Source: Acanthaster planci
Taxonomy: Eukaryota > Echinodermata > Asteroidea > Valvatida > Acanthasteridae
Assembly (NCBI RefSeq): GCF_001949145.1
Contig: NW_019091382.1
Span: forward strand, 344,012 to 408,011
Length of the DNA: 64,000 bases
Direction: 5' to 3'
The translations under genes were made by a program, and so were the position numbers. The notes below the pieces were generated by a model. The model made no database searches and was not told where the DNA came from. It worked only from the letters and a program-made list of their open reading frames with translations. Shown piece after piece: positions 37,501-49,700 of the stretch. Each line of letters starts with the position of its first letter. Within the stretch, counting starts at the first letter, position 1.

Positions 37501-37997
37501 GGGGAGACCCGAGGAAGACTCGTCTTTCCCACGGCGTGTTTACCGCTCAACGGGGCACAGACAAAGCACGGCGTGGGGCGATCGGTACCGAACTCCCCCT
37601 AGTGTTTCCAGCATGTCGCGCCCACCGATGATGCGTGCTTGCGATCGTACGAACAAGGCCCAGGTGTCGATCTCACCACATAGGGATGGTATCCCCCACT
37701 CCGTCACCTACATTAACACCGCTGCTGATGATGCCGTGCGCGTGATGAGAGGCCACTTATACGAGCGTAACGAGAGACGGTTTCCTCTCCATGTGATGCG
37801 CTCAAGCCCCGCATGCGTGTAGCGAGTGAGAAACCCAATACAGAATCGAACCATACGTGTGATGAAGCGCCGAGCTCGGCTGGAGTACTTTGAACACTTT
37901 TTAAGGTGCGAGTCGCACGTGGCAGGCGTAAGGTGAACCCTAGACTTGTTTAAGTCTGTCCCGACGTCCATTCAAAAGTAGAACAAAAAATCTCTAT
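34575..37997. other. intergenic, no recognised gene
   Basis: I found no convincing exon. Overlapping frames on opposite strands at 35334-35696 are unassigned. Poly-C and poly-G runs occur near 36650 and 36770. At 37.44-37.85 kb the composition becomes richer in G and C, with a 142-codon plus-strand frame that I cannot assign. Confidence 0.4.
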
Positions 37998-38419
37998 TCA
38001 ATTTTTTTTTCTATTCTGATTTGCATGAGTATGACACATGGGCAGAACATCCTCAAAGGTTTTTTTAGACACACTGACGATTCTGTCAGTGATCTGCTTC
38101 ATCCAAACGGCTCCGTCATCGATACCTCGTCCAATATGGTACCAATATGGTACCAAAATGACGTTATTTTCTGGATCGATCTGATTGGATAGGGTGTCTC
38201 CTTCTTTAGCCACATAATTTCTGGGCGCCCCCAAATACGCTTTAGACCTCTTGAAGCGGACCCATATGCGCCATTAATTGTCTGTATGCAGTATTTACCG
38301 ATTCCTTCATCTGTGACTGAATCAACGTCCGCGAAGTGCCGCTCAAACATAAATCTAACTGAGTCTCTTTTCAAGACGTTGCTGTGCAAGTTTTCGCTCC
38401 TCGAGGTTTCGGAAATATG
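37998..38419 (-). pseudogene. possible decayed reading frame broken by an 11-bp duplication
   Basis: On the minus strand an open frame runs from about 38419 and stops at 38099. A second frame, opened two positions over, runs to 37998. The switch point coincides with an exact tandem duplication of an 11-base unit (38133-38143 and 38144-38154). An 11-base insertion shifts the frame by exactly the observed amount, so removing one unit would join the two frames into about 130 codons. The translation has mixed, protein-like composition, but I do not recognise the family. It could be a broken exon, a retroelement fragment or chance. Confidence 0.25.
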
Positions 38420-40500
38420 TTAGTAACAAAAAATGATAAATGCGAAATTTCTTCGGGAACTTTGAGGAATTAAAGCGTGACGCTGATTTTGTCCAGATTC
38501 TCCTCATAGCCTAGTATTGGGTATTATCGGGGGGGGGACACGGCCAGCGACACCCTCCCACACACAAAAAATGTATTTTGCATGGAATTCTTTGCTTACA
38601 ATCTGTGTATCCTCACAGCGAGGGTCGTCTTTACTTTGATTCTGAACACGCGGACATTTCGGCGCAATCACTTCTTGACACGCCGATGAAAGCACCCGTC
38701 GTCAAGATCTAGTGTCGGCGTCAAACGCGTCCCGACTGTTTATTCAGGTAAGAAAAACGGCCCAATTTCCACTCTGCAACCGGCATCCTTGTCGCAGTTA
38801 AAATATTTATACTCGGCACTTGGGTCCACTGTGGGCAGATGTAACATGATACGCCGTGTCCGTTGTCTTTCATGTCGAGCCAAGGGGGCCTGATATCCGC
38901 GAAATATTATGTTCAATTTAGATCTGGGCCAAACCTCTCGTAAATTGGGTGCAGGCGAATTCGTTTTGCAGACGGCTGTTTGTAAGCTTTGTGGCAGTAG
39001 ACCTCACTGCACAAACTGCACTGAATCTTGTACCAGTGTAGACACAACCACCGCTACCCCATCAAACCTATATTACCCACTAAAGTTTTTTAAAAATTAA
39101 AACAGCTTTTCCTGAGTTCATGTGAAAAGGACATTTCATCTGCACTCACTGAATTTCAGTGGTTTACTATCAAGTTTTCCCGCAGCAGTTTGTCGACTAA
39201 GGAAAAGGCATACCACACTGAAAATTGTAAAAATAAACAGATTAATATATGCAAATCCTAACATACATCATATGACGGAACCAGATGATGCATAAAGGAT
39301 AGTTAAGTTATATTTCGATCACAGAAAAAGTACCACTATATTGCCAAAAAAATATCTGATTAATGATCTATAACATTATTTCAATGGCTATTAACATATG
39401 GAAGTAAAGTTAGGTTCTGAGAAACATTAATCCCAGTGCAGTGGTAACTTTAAAAAGCTAATTGAAACGGAGTGTAATGCGTAAAAGAGATCTTTTTCTA
39501 AAGAGTCGTCGGGTTCAACTCTTCCCGAGTTCATGGTCATTAGGTAAGTGAGACTATTATCGTAGCGGGGGTCTTTATGGCTTTCTGTCGGTCATAAATG
39601 GCAAGGCGCGGAAACGAACTGGACGATCGCTTCATTGTGCGCAGGTACGCGTTTCGGCATGTTGCTTCCCGTCAGCGCACAGAGAAATGGGGCCAAGGAC
39701 AATGTGCGGTATTGATTATATGAATTGGATATCAAAATAGATATGCGGGTACGGGGTCTGTTTGCACTTGGAAAAAAAACCTCATTAGTCTTGTAAGCGA
39801 GTGGTATTGAACCTCGAACGGCGAATTGTTTATTTGGAGCTTAGTTCATGCTCTAGAGGTGACGAGCACACATAAGTGTCAATAGAGGCCATTATTAGAA
39901 ATGATGCAGATACGGGCTAAGCACATGCCGCGGCTCGGAAGGAAAAAATGGTTCGTTCTTTTGCTGCGTTTATTTGATGAAAACTGCATATTTATACCTG
40001 ACCATTTTTATAGGCGTCTAATAAAATGCCGTCCAGCGCGGTGACCTAACAAGCGTTTGTACTGGTCCTTTTTGGGACAATATTAGAGATGATGCGCAAG
40101 GGTCAAATATACCCTTCAAAATGTGGCCTGGAAACGGCTGGGGGTTTATATCATTGGTTTTAGCCGTTATGTCAAAACTTGCGTGGGTTGACGCGAACAT
40201 AGGCCTGTCACTTTGTTCAGGTCTGTGGGTAAAACTTACGACACACAGAACAGGCCGGTAACTAGGACTCTTGGTGCAAATCCTCAACAAGGCGGACCAG
40301 GGATAGATATTTTGCTTTTTTATTTTGAAAAACAGCAGGATTCATGAGGAAGTACCAATTGTTTTAGGGGGGTTACAAGTACACTCCCGAAGGGGGGATT
40401 GACAGAGGCGAAAATACCGAAGCTTTGCGCGGCCTTTTTTTTGGCAAAAAGCTAAAGATCTTTTCTTGCTTCAACAGCGGACCTTCAAGTTTTTAGTCGC
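38420..40500. other. intergenic, nothing recognised
   Basis: AT-rich sequence with short frames only. No repeat family or RNA gene was identified. Confidence 0.45.
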
Positions 40501-40533
40501 GGGGGGGTGCAGACGCATCTCCTGCACCCCCCC
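40501..40533. repeat. GC-rich perfect hairpin
   Basis: GGGGGGGTGCAG is followed by a 9-base loop and CTGCACCCCCCC, a perfect 12-base stem. The G/C runs make it very stable. It stands alone between AT-rich flanks. Confidence 0.7.
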
Positions 40534-41690
40534 CTAGTTACAGGCCTACAGAATTAAACCAGCCGAGTTTTCCAAGCCGCATGTATTGAGATAAATTGCA
40601 CCATTTGTAATAGTCGCCATTAGTTTGACATCATTCGCAGACCTCAAGCATCCTGCAAGCTTGTTCACAACTGCAAACCCTGTAGTTTTCAACTTTAAGT
40701 GCTTCCATTTGTGGCATTACTGTAAGCCGTTCGGTGTACCCCACAACAAGTCGTAACTTATCATCTGAAAGGCCTCTTTCTCTCAAAAGGCCTGGGTCTC
40801 GTCCCAACTGTGGCTTTGCCTACGACTTCGGAAGTTACAGTTTGCTGGTCCTTCGTGCACGTATCCGGTAAGAAAATTCATGTTTATTGCGCCATTCCGT
40901 TTGATGGCCCTGCACTGTCAAGTACGAACCAATAAAATGGAGCTTAAAATTTAATATCCATAATCAAGGACTCCTTATCACGCCACACCTACGGCCGTGA
41001 CCTGAGAACTGACCCATCTGATGATGGGAGTTGGGATAAGAGTGTCACCATAGTTACTTGTTGGCAACAAACTGCCAGGTGTAGTATGCGCACCCATCAT
41101 CAGTAGTTGCAAACGCTGTGAACAGCTTGTGTTCAAACTGTGAAAGTGGGAGCTACACACACACACAAGTGCGTAAACGCCTTCAATCGTGGGCTCCCTA
41201 TTGTTCCTCTTTTGTTCATACTTTTACTTTTTCGGAAGACCTCCCATATGTTTTGTACACGTTTTCCAACCGTGGACTTTCGGCAACCGTGGACCCTATT
41301 GTCCCCTATTGTTATAGGTCCACGATTTGAATGTGTATACAAACGCACACCTACATACAGTACATATGTATACTTGTGGGGTATTTCCTTTGTTCTCGTG
41401 TACAAAACTCCCACACAACACGGAAAAAATTTCAAATCACTGCCATTTCAACCAAATTCAGTTTCCTGGGTTGAAATTTCGACCGTATGTCCCTTAAATA
41501 AAACACTTCAATTTGAGACACATGAATGGCACTTGAAATTTCCTCCTTTTTGAGTGAATTTGAAATATCGATTTCCCGAAATTCTTGTGAAGTACCATTT
41601 AAGTACCCCACCCCGCTCGTCGCCAACAGCCCGAACAGGGTGCACCCCTACAAATAAATTCCCATAGACAGCAGTGATAAATCCCCATAC
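40534..41690. other. intergenic with a small hairpin
   Basis: CGTGGACC (41288-41295) pairs with GGTCCACG (41317-41324). ACCGTGGAC also occurs as a direct repeat just upstream. No gene was recognised. Confidence 0.45.
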
Positions 41691-41797
41691 NNNNNNNNNN
41701 NNNNNNNNNNNNNNNNNNNNNNNNNNNNNNNNNNNNNNNNNNNNNNNNNNNNNNNNNNNNNNNNNNNNNNNNNNNNNNNNNNNNNNNNNNNNNNNNN
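41691..41797. other. assembly gap of 107 N
   Basis: The unresolved bases are flanked on the left by two similar words, AAATTCCCATA and AAATCCCCATA, about 24 bases apart. This hints that a short tandem repeat was collapsed here. Confidence 0.95.
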
Positions 41798-42154
41798 GAT
41801 GTCCTCCTTCATTTTCCTTTTAATTTTTAGTGGGTTGACCAACTTTTTGAGAAATTCTCACCCAAAGCAGACACCCCTAAAACGAAGGAAATTTTACTGC
41901 CCGGGAAAGTAGCCATTTTGAAAATGCATTCCTCTGCAAAATGGCTTGAATAGTACCACTTTCGGACCCGATTGCATCCAAATTTCTCAGAATGGGAAGC
42001 CCCGAGTCCGGCCCAGAGGTTCAGTGCCATATTTCTTCAATTTCCCACTTCAGTGGCTCTCAGGACCCTCTTATATAGAATATTTTGAGTGTATAACTGT
42101 TATTTATGAGCTCGGCGGACATATTTCTGGCCTAAATACAAAGGCGCACCCACC

Positions 42155-42662
42155 AGGGCGCTGCGAAGGGCTGATGGCTTAGCACAGATTTTAGTGAAGG
42201 AAATACGTCACAGGGGGTCACAGCCAACGACGCGCAGAGCATTGTGGGTAAATTTCTGCCAGGTGCGCGAGCTAGCTCAATGCGGCGGTTATCAATTCGA
42301 TAGTTTTCTTTTTCTTCCGCATTGCTGAAAATATTCTCACTACACTTTATTCGTTCATTCAAATTGACCAAGATAATCAATGATTTGAAATATATCGCCA
42401 AAAGACACGTGATCAGTGATCCTTAGTAAAAGATAAATTACCACGATTGTACCAAGGCCATGTTTTAATCATATAAGCTGACACTTTGGCCTGTGTTAAC
42501 TTTTTTGCCATCGGCTAAGCAAAGACTTAAAAATAACGCTTCGCTAACACTAGGAAGTGATAACGTCGCCATCGGAGGTCGTGTACAAAGTAGCCAATCA
42601 CAGTGCAAAACCATCAGCACTTCCCAGCGCCCTGTTTGGGCGCTCGCCGACGCCGAGCGAAT
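42155..42662. mobile_element. foldback (MITE-like) element, copy 2
   Basis: The left arm (about 42155-42180) carries AGGGCGCTG and GAAGGGCTGATGGCTT. The right arm (about 42583-42662) reads, on the minus strand, GATTCGCTCG, CAAACAGGGCGCTGGGAAG and CTGATGG, then CACTGTGATTGGCTAC. The same order is found in the element at 21764-22033. About 400 bases lie between the arms. The left arm is truncated relative to the other copy. No transposase is present, consistent with a non-autonomous family. Confidence 0.65.
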
Positions 42663-43275
42663 CTCTTTATATCTCTGTGGGTTATCTTTAGGCGCCCTCT
42701 GCTGTGTAGATTTACCTCCGCATAACAATTATCTTCTACCGATGAATTCGAGGTTTCGACAGGTTTAACAAATTTCCCCCTGAGAGGTTTTCACACCATT
42801 AAAATATTCGAAACCTAAAAAATACATGCTCAACATTTCAAGAGCACAGTATGATCTGCCAAGATTTCATTATTGTATAAACTTGACGATGTATTGAAAT
42901 ATTTTGAATTCCCTATTCTCAACAAATCAATGGTAAGTCTGAAAAGGTTTACGTCAGTGAAAGATTTGATGTCCAAATTTGAATTGTGACGGCTTATTTC
43001 TTTAAGCTATCACCAGATACATTCATTTTAACCTCTAGGGTGAACCATTCGCTTTAGATTGCTTTTTTCCCCAGGATTCTCTTCGTTTCCTTCGTAATCA
43101 TGAGGTAAAAACTTGCCAAACCCTTACCATAAGTTGGTGGGAGCAAAAGGGGATTCAAGAGAGGGCGGTATTTCCAATTGGTGGTTAGTCTGGTGCAGGA
43201 TGAGCACAAATCTAGTTGCTGTACGCAGCCTCTCTTGCGCTTAAAGACGCAAGTTGTACGACGAAGCTGATCGAT

Positions 43276-43776
43276 CAAACCAAATTCATTATCGTGACGC
43301 GGCGCAGTAGCTCAGCTGATTGAAAAGGTCAACATAGTTAATGAAGTGACAGGAGGCCCAACTTTACATCATGTACATACATCTTCTTGACTTTCGTTTC
43401 ATGTGAAATCGGAAGAATTCAGTACCTAAACTACTTTAAAAGTCATTCACGCGTGTCGCCAGGATCGAGACGTGAAGCTCTCACTTCCTTATGCTTGTGA
43501 CGTTACTGCAGTGCAGATTGGGTCGAGTTCGACTTTCGACTTCAGCCTCACTCAGGGAGATTTTTCTCCGTGAATGATGTTTCGACACTCTGGCTCTAGC
43601 CTTGGAAGTTGCTCATCAGTCATTGATCATTCCGCGGTCCAGCTAGCTTGATGAATGCATGTATAGCAGCAAGTCGGTGATGGTAACCTCAGATTCAGTG
43701 TAATGGTTGTATTCTACGAAAATTGGCTGCACATGTAACATGCCCGCAGCGGAGTTGTGGAGTTTGTACATCTACA
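43276..43776 (+). promoter_or_regulatory. putative 5' flank and 5' UTR of the ATP13A gene
   Basis: This segment precedes the proposed start codon. It contains an in-frame TAA at 43684, so the ATG at 43777 is the first in its frame after a stop. A tRNA A-box-like word AGTAGCTCAGCTG lies near 43306 without a B box at the right distance. No TATA box was identified, so the promoter position is inference only. Confidence 0.3.
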
Positions 43777-43789
43777 ATGAGCCAAACAG
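43777..43789 (+). CDS. ATP13A3: ATP13A exon 1 (predicted start)
   Basis: ATG AGC CAA ACA G is followed by a GTACAT donor. Only 13 coding bases are present. It is chosen because it ends in phase 1, as exon 2 requires, and because an in-frame stop lies upstream. Another, more distant first exon cannot be excluded. Confidence 0.45.
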
Positions 43790-46700
43790 GTACATGTAGA
43801 CCTAGGTCATGTAGGTACTGTAGCCTTTGTGTAGGCCTACACCATACATCATGTACATGTGTACATAGGCTCTCTTCCTACCTCCATGCTAGTGTTACTA
43901 GGCCCAAGTGCTCACGTTCATGTACAGTATATTTTAATGGATGGCCCCTGATTTCTCATATTTCAAAATGGTCAATTTCTTTTATTCTTGTGATTTAAGC
44001 CTGTTGTTTTTCTTGAGACATTAGCCATTATTATAACAACTTAACTGAAAGTGATGTCTGGTAAATTTCATTAGATTTGTGCATCCAAGTTTATGTTCAT
44101 TTAAATTCTTATAGTAATTTCAAATTTTTATTTTGTTGTATCCGGCATTTGGGATCTACCGTCAAACATGTGCCAACTGTATGTTAAATTTATGCACAAC
44201 CCCAGTAGAAACCTGTCTTTAACAGTATGTGCATTAGATTCCTTGCTGAAAGTGCGTACAATGTGCCAAAATCACCAAAAAACTTTGAAAAAAATGTACT
44301 TCACTTCTGAAAATAGAGCGTGGATGGCACTCCAGGGCTTTTGTAGGTTAATGCTGAAGACTGACTGGACCGGGTGTTTTTTTTTTCCGAATTGTAGCTA
44401 GCAGAAGCCACACCGCAGGGGTCTCCGATGACCCACCTACCAATACTGGAAACTCCGCCTCCCAAACCACCGTTCGTGGCGCATCGTCCACAATGCAAGT
44501 TGGCTTGGGCAATGATGAAGTGGTATGTGTGTCAATCAGTTGTTACGAGCTCTTTGGGGCCTTTTGTAGGTCAGTTCATTAGATTGAGACATGGATGAAA
44601 ATAAAGACCTTGCATTGTATTTAACAGTTTTCTGTGCGATATTTGTGCACATAATTTGTAGTGGTGGGGGATTGAGTTGGCCAAAGTCTGTGCTGGAAAG
44701 GACCAACCCCCAAAATGACATTGGCATCAAATGTTCCGCTCCACTTGATCAGTTGAGCAAAAAGTGATGGTACGGTTTCCAAGCCAACACGTCTGAGTTG
44801 TTGAGTTAATTGCCTTATCCGTGGTTTTTTGGCAATATCTGCTTCGTGATCAGAATATTTATTTTACCAATTCAAGTCTTTGGTATCAGACCTAGTCACA
44901 TCAAGCAATATTTGAACTGGACCATTCGTATCTGTACATGTACACCGTAGATTTGAAAGTTGGAGTATCCGTTTACGCAACGGTGACGCACCTGTCAAAC
45001 TTATTTCATGCTTTTGGCTTGTCATACATGTAGGTAATACTTGACTCATTTCCTACACTGCCTTTGTCAGGTACAACATCAAATAATTGATTAAATGTAG
45101 TTGAATATTGAAATATTCTGTTGCACGGTGAATTCTCTGTCAGCCAAACCTCCAGAGAAGCAGTTTTTTATTGATAGGAAGGAATTTTTATAACACGTAA
45201 TCTTTACAGTGATTTAGGATTTGATAACTGGAATTCAAGCAGTTGGAATGTACTCTCTGTTCTCTTGTTTGAGATAAGTTTAAAGTACATGTCATTATCA
45301 TGTACATGGGCAATGAGTCCTCAGCTTTTTCTTCCGTAGGATTTCATTGTCTTGCACCAACATGGAAAAATTCGATTGACAAAATACAAATGTACATATG
45401 TATGTAGTTCCCAGCATGGGCCTACATGTATTTAAGATACAGCATGACAACATGGAGACTTTTGTGTTGGCTGTGCTGTCTTGCATCTGGTTCTCTCAGG
45501 CAAAGGGCCAAAGCTATCCACAGTGTACAGAGTTGCACTTCATGCCACACAGATGTCCGTGCTCTGTTGCCGCATTCACATGATTCCAATCAATTTTACA
45601 TGTATGTCCATGCACAGTATAAGGCTCAGTATTCCACACAATGTCCCTCACTTGTCTGGTAGCTGTAGGGCTCTCAGTCAAGCGGAAATCTAACTTTGGC
45701 TAGGCTACTGGAGAAAAAGATAAAAAATTAAAATGGACTACAGGAAACACAAGGCCATAACCTGCACTTGTATATGAAAATTGACTTGGATTCCATTGCC
45801 TATTTGATAAACCCGCACCTTCCCCAATCCTTCAAAATCCCCCAGGCCTGCGTTTGTGTTAACACTGTACTACTGTACATGTAAAGTACACGTGTATAAG
45901 ATATTGGCAGTTTCTACACACATGTATGCACATGTATGTATAATTATTTCTGAGTCACTGCTCTGTTTTGCCCAGTTACGTGTTCACTATTCGAATATTC
46001 GACCTTCAATTTGATCGAATATCCAAATTTTTGGTGGTACCGACCGGCAGATTGTTGATGAACAAACCATATACAAAATCAGTTGTAATAACGAACACAA
46101 TTGTACATTATAATCAATATAATAGCTTCTCACATCTAGGAGTACTTGTATCGCCAGCCACGGTTTAGCAAGATTTAAGAGATGAACAATACTTCTTTTC
46201 CTTTTAAATAATAAATAATTTAGTTTTAAACCGTTGTAAGATTTCTGACGCTTTTCATTTGAATCTGCTTGGAGCAAGCCTCCGCAGTGCAATGTTTCTC
46301 ATTTAAAACAAAAGAAATTTTCCCTTACTTATCATGAATTTTGCCTTCAACTATTCAAATTTCAAATATTCAAATTCGAAAAATAATATTCAAATATTCG
46401 ACAATCGATGGAATGTTCGGCACAGCCCTATACAACCACTTTATTTCATGATTGCATACACAATGATGTGGAAGACCAACCCAGCTTCTGTCAACACAAC
46501 GAGAATGATACCGTCATTATGGACTTAAATATCGGCATCTGGTCCCAACTTGACCAACAAACGACAACAGATGGTTCAGCAAGAACCAACAGCCAAGACA
46601 CATCAGTCATGGAAAGGGCACATCGTGTCTGGGCACTGTCACACAATCAATAGTTACCTTTTATTTGGTTATGCCTTTATGATTCCCATCTGCATACTGG

Positions 46701-49700
46701 TATATACTGAACATGCATCGAGTTAACGTTTCTTTACTGTGGTAAAACATTCCATTATCCCCAGCCCCCCAAACCTGGGCAGTGTACAGTAAATTGAAGT
46801 TTAAGTATTGAAAATTGTTAGGGGTCAGTCTGTAAATGTGGGGTCCAATTTCTTTCCTGTCCCGTCACATCCGACGAGATTTTGGAAGTTCAGAACACAT
46901 TCTCTAAATTCCAAGAGTTTAAGTTATGCAAATTACATACATGTACCAGCACATGTACATGTACCTTCAAAAGAAATAGAAATACATGTATATGTAATAT
47001 GAAGTCAGTTTCGGTGATGTTTCGATGTCACGTTTTAGGAAATTTGTCCCCAAATTATATAGAAATGACCCTCGGGATAAATCCACCTGCCTCCTGTTTC
47101 ACATTACTTCAAAATTGATGCTAAAAATAGCCTATTTTAATCAGGAAGGGCCTCCATTTGGTGGGTATGCTTCAGTTGTGAAGGAAAGAAAACAGTGTGA
47201 AGATTACAAAACGAATACCGTACATGTATATCTGTGAAGGAACGGAGTAAAACTGATGCTGTTTTTACAGGACTGAACAAATTAAGTACTGAAACAGAGC
47301 ACACAGCAAATACAACTGACTATTTTCAAGTGTCAGTTTCAATCTGCCTTTCAACATTAGTTCCTTATACAAATGCACTTTCTTGCACTGAACTTGAAGG
47401 TCACTGACCTGACCATACGTACATGTACAGGGTGCATGTACATGTACCATAATGTAGTACTATAGTGTATGCCTCGCCTGACTTTTTTTTCCAAGTGGAG
47501 TCACCTTCACCTGTGTGCATGTTTCCTAATATACACAGTAGCCTCTTTATATGAAGGAACTCACCCCTGAAAGTGCAATAACATCCCGAGGTTAAAATTT
47601 ATGGGGAATTGTCTGTGACTAGGGGCATGTAGGGTGAAAAGAAATCTATACCTGCCTGCTGTTTTGATTATAAATGCGCAAGTACATTTCTGTGTGAATT
47701 TGTTTTTCACATGATTGCGTCTGTTTGTCTGTACCGGTCCAGCCAACCCTCTCCCTAGCTGTTTACCGTGTGCATTGCGCTTAAACATGGGCACTGGCTC
47801 TGCCCAAATCTGAATACATGTATGTGTCCAAAGTATCGAGAGCTGAGTCTTGAAAGAAGCTATGCAGTTGTACATACATATGCATGTAGAGTGGGGAATT
47901 TATTCTGAAAATTCTTGTCAGGGCGAAGATTCGGCTCTCGAATAGTCAGGTCCACAGATGTACATGTATGTGTACCAGTAGGGAGTAAGATGGTTGTTTT
48001 TGTTTCAAAATTTTACCACAAACATGTACAGGTAGCTCAATAGTGCATTGTAGCAACTTGAGGACTGTCTGGCTTGTCTAGTGATTGATGATACTGTAGT
48101 ATACATGATTTGAAGTTGGACAGTCAATGTTAGCTCCCCTCGGTATTGGGAGCTCCCTCACGGATTGCCCACTCCCAATACCGACTGTCCAACCGAAGTA
48201 AACGCTAAACGCATTTGTTTTACTCTACATGTACCTCATACTTACCGATATTTTATTTGATAACCTCTGAAAATGAAAACATCATCATGAATTTATTTCC
48301 ACGAACTTTTATGTTGTTCCTAAGGTGGAAACACAAACACTCCACTGGGAGTGCACAGTATCGGTACACCTGGGCGACAGTTCCTGGATTTTCTGCTACA
48401 GCGCCTGGGCTTTTCACTGTCGCCGGGTAAACCAGGCGACGGTTAAAAAACGCATTCATACAGTATTTACTCCTTGCATGAACGATCACAATTGCACTTG
48501 GCAAACAGCGGAAATAGTGGCTGGCATCGTGTCCGTGAATGCACCAATGAGAGTCTGGCAATCCGTCATGAATATGTTCGAATATATACTGATGGAAAAT
48601 GAGCTTCATGTACATGTATTGAGGATAATGCTCTTGGTTTCTTATACAAGTACACTTCTTGTACATGCTGGTGAATAATTGTGCTCTGGTTCATCCGTGT
48701 TCCAGCCGCTCCCATTGAAGTTGCTTCTGCATTCTCAGATCAGGAAGTTCTATCATAATCATGAAACACAAACCTACTGGTACATCTACAGTGTGTATTT
48801 GATTTGATAGGTTGTGGCCTTGGTTCGAGTTTTAGTGCAGTTCACAGGTGGATTGAGTTTTCAGTCCCTACTTGATTTCGTGGGTTTTGCCCAGAATATT
48901 CCCCGGGAATTTTTCTCCCACATCTAAAACTGTTACTGGTTCTCGCTGACCCCTATCAGCTGCACACCATAACATCCTTGGTTTCTAACTTAAAAGTCAT
49001 CCTCACTTGAAATGCAGGCATCTGTTTTGACATAGTATCCGGCTCCAAATTTAAAATTCCTTTTTTCCCAACTCGTCTTCTCGCTCTAGGAATGCTACGG
49101 CTACCGGTCCAGCATTCCCAAGTGGGTCCTGGTGGCCTTCCTGACCGTCCTCACACTGGGCATGGTGCACCTGGTCTTCTACTGGAAGCCCGAGTGGGGC
49201 CTGTGGTGTACCCATTCCCCATGTCCGCTCCGGGATGCTGAGATGGTCCTACTCAAGGTCAGAGGTCGAGCCGATCTGAGACCTAAGCTGCTTAACAAGC
49301 AGAGAAAGTATCTTGGAAAATTCATATCTCTGAATCCTACTGAAACCCATTTCTGCAGTAATTGGAGTTTAGTTTACAATAGAAGGAACAAGTTGTGGCC
49401 AGATCCCACCAGGTTCTTTTTGTTTTGTATAAATTTTGTTTCAGTTAGAATTTGGAAGGGCTAACTGAACTCTTTAACCAAGCCACTGAGTTTGGCGTCC
49501 TGACTCAAATGTTCATTAAACTGTCACTGAATCTTCCTCTCCCTACAAATTCCTTCTTGTCTTTGGGGGGGGTTGTTTCACACTCAATCCGTGTACCCAA
49601 CGCGGCTCCATCCATTAGGTGGGAACTAATAACGGATCACTGATCGCGATCCAGATCTATGTGAGATGGACAGGCCCTTGGCCCAGCCATTGCCTGATCT

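Larger units (their letters stand above)
44523..49089 (+). other. ATP13A intron 2, rich in ACATGTA words
   Basis: This is the longest intron, 4.6 kb. It contains many ACATGTA palindromes (for example near 44936, 45598, 46950, 47425 and 47955), an inverted repeat at 48115-48193 and a SINE fragment near 48822. No additional exon is required by phase, and none was seen. Confidence 0.6.

Noticed and set aside
43303-43560. tRNA A-box-like AGTAGCTCAGCTG with a distant TCGAGTTCGACT
   Set aside because: The two boxes are about 200 bases apart, too far for a tRNA or a normal SINE head.
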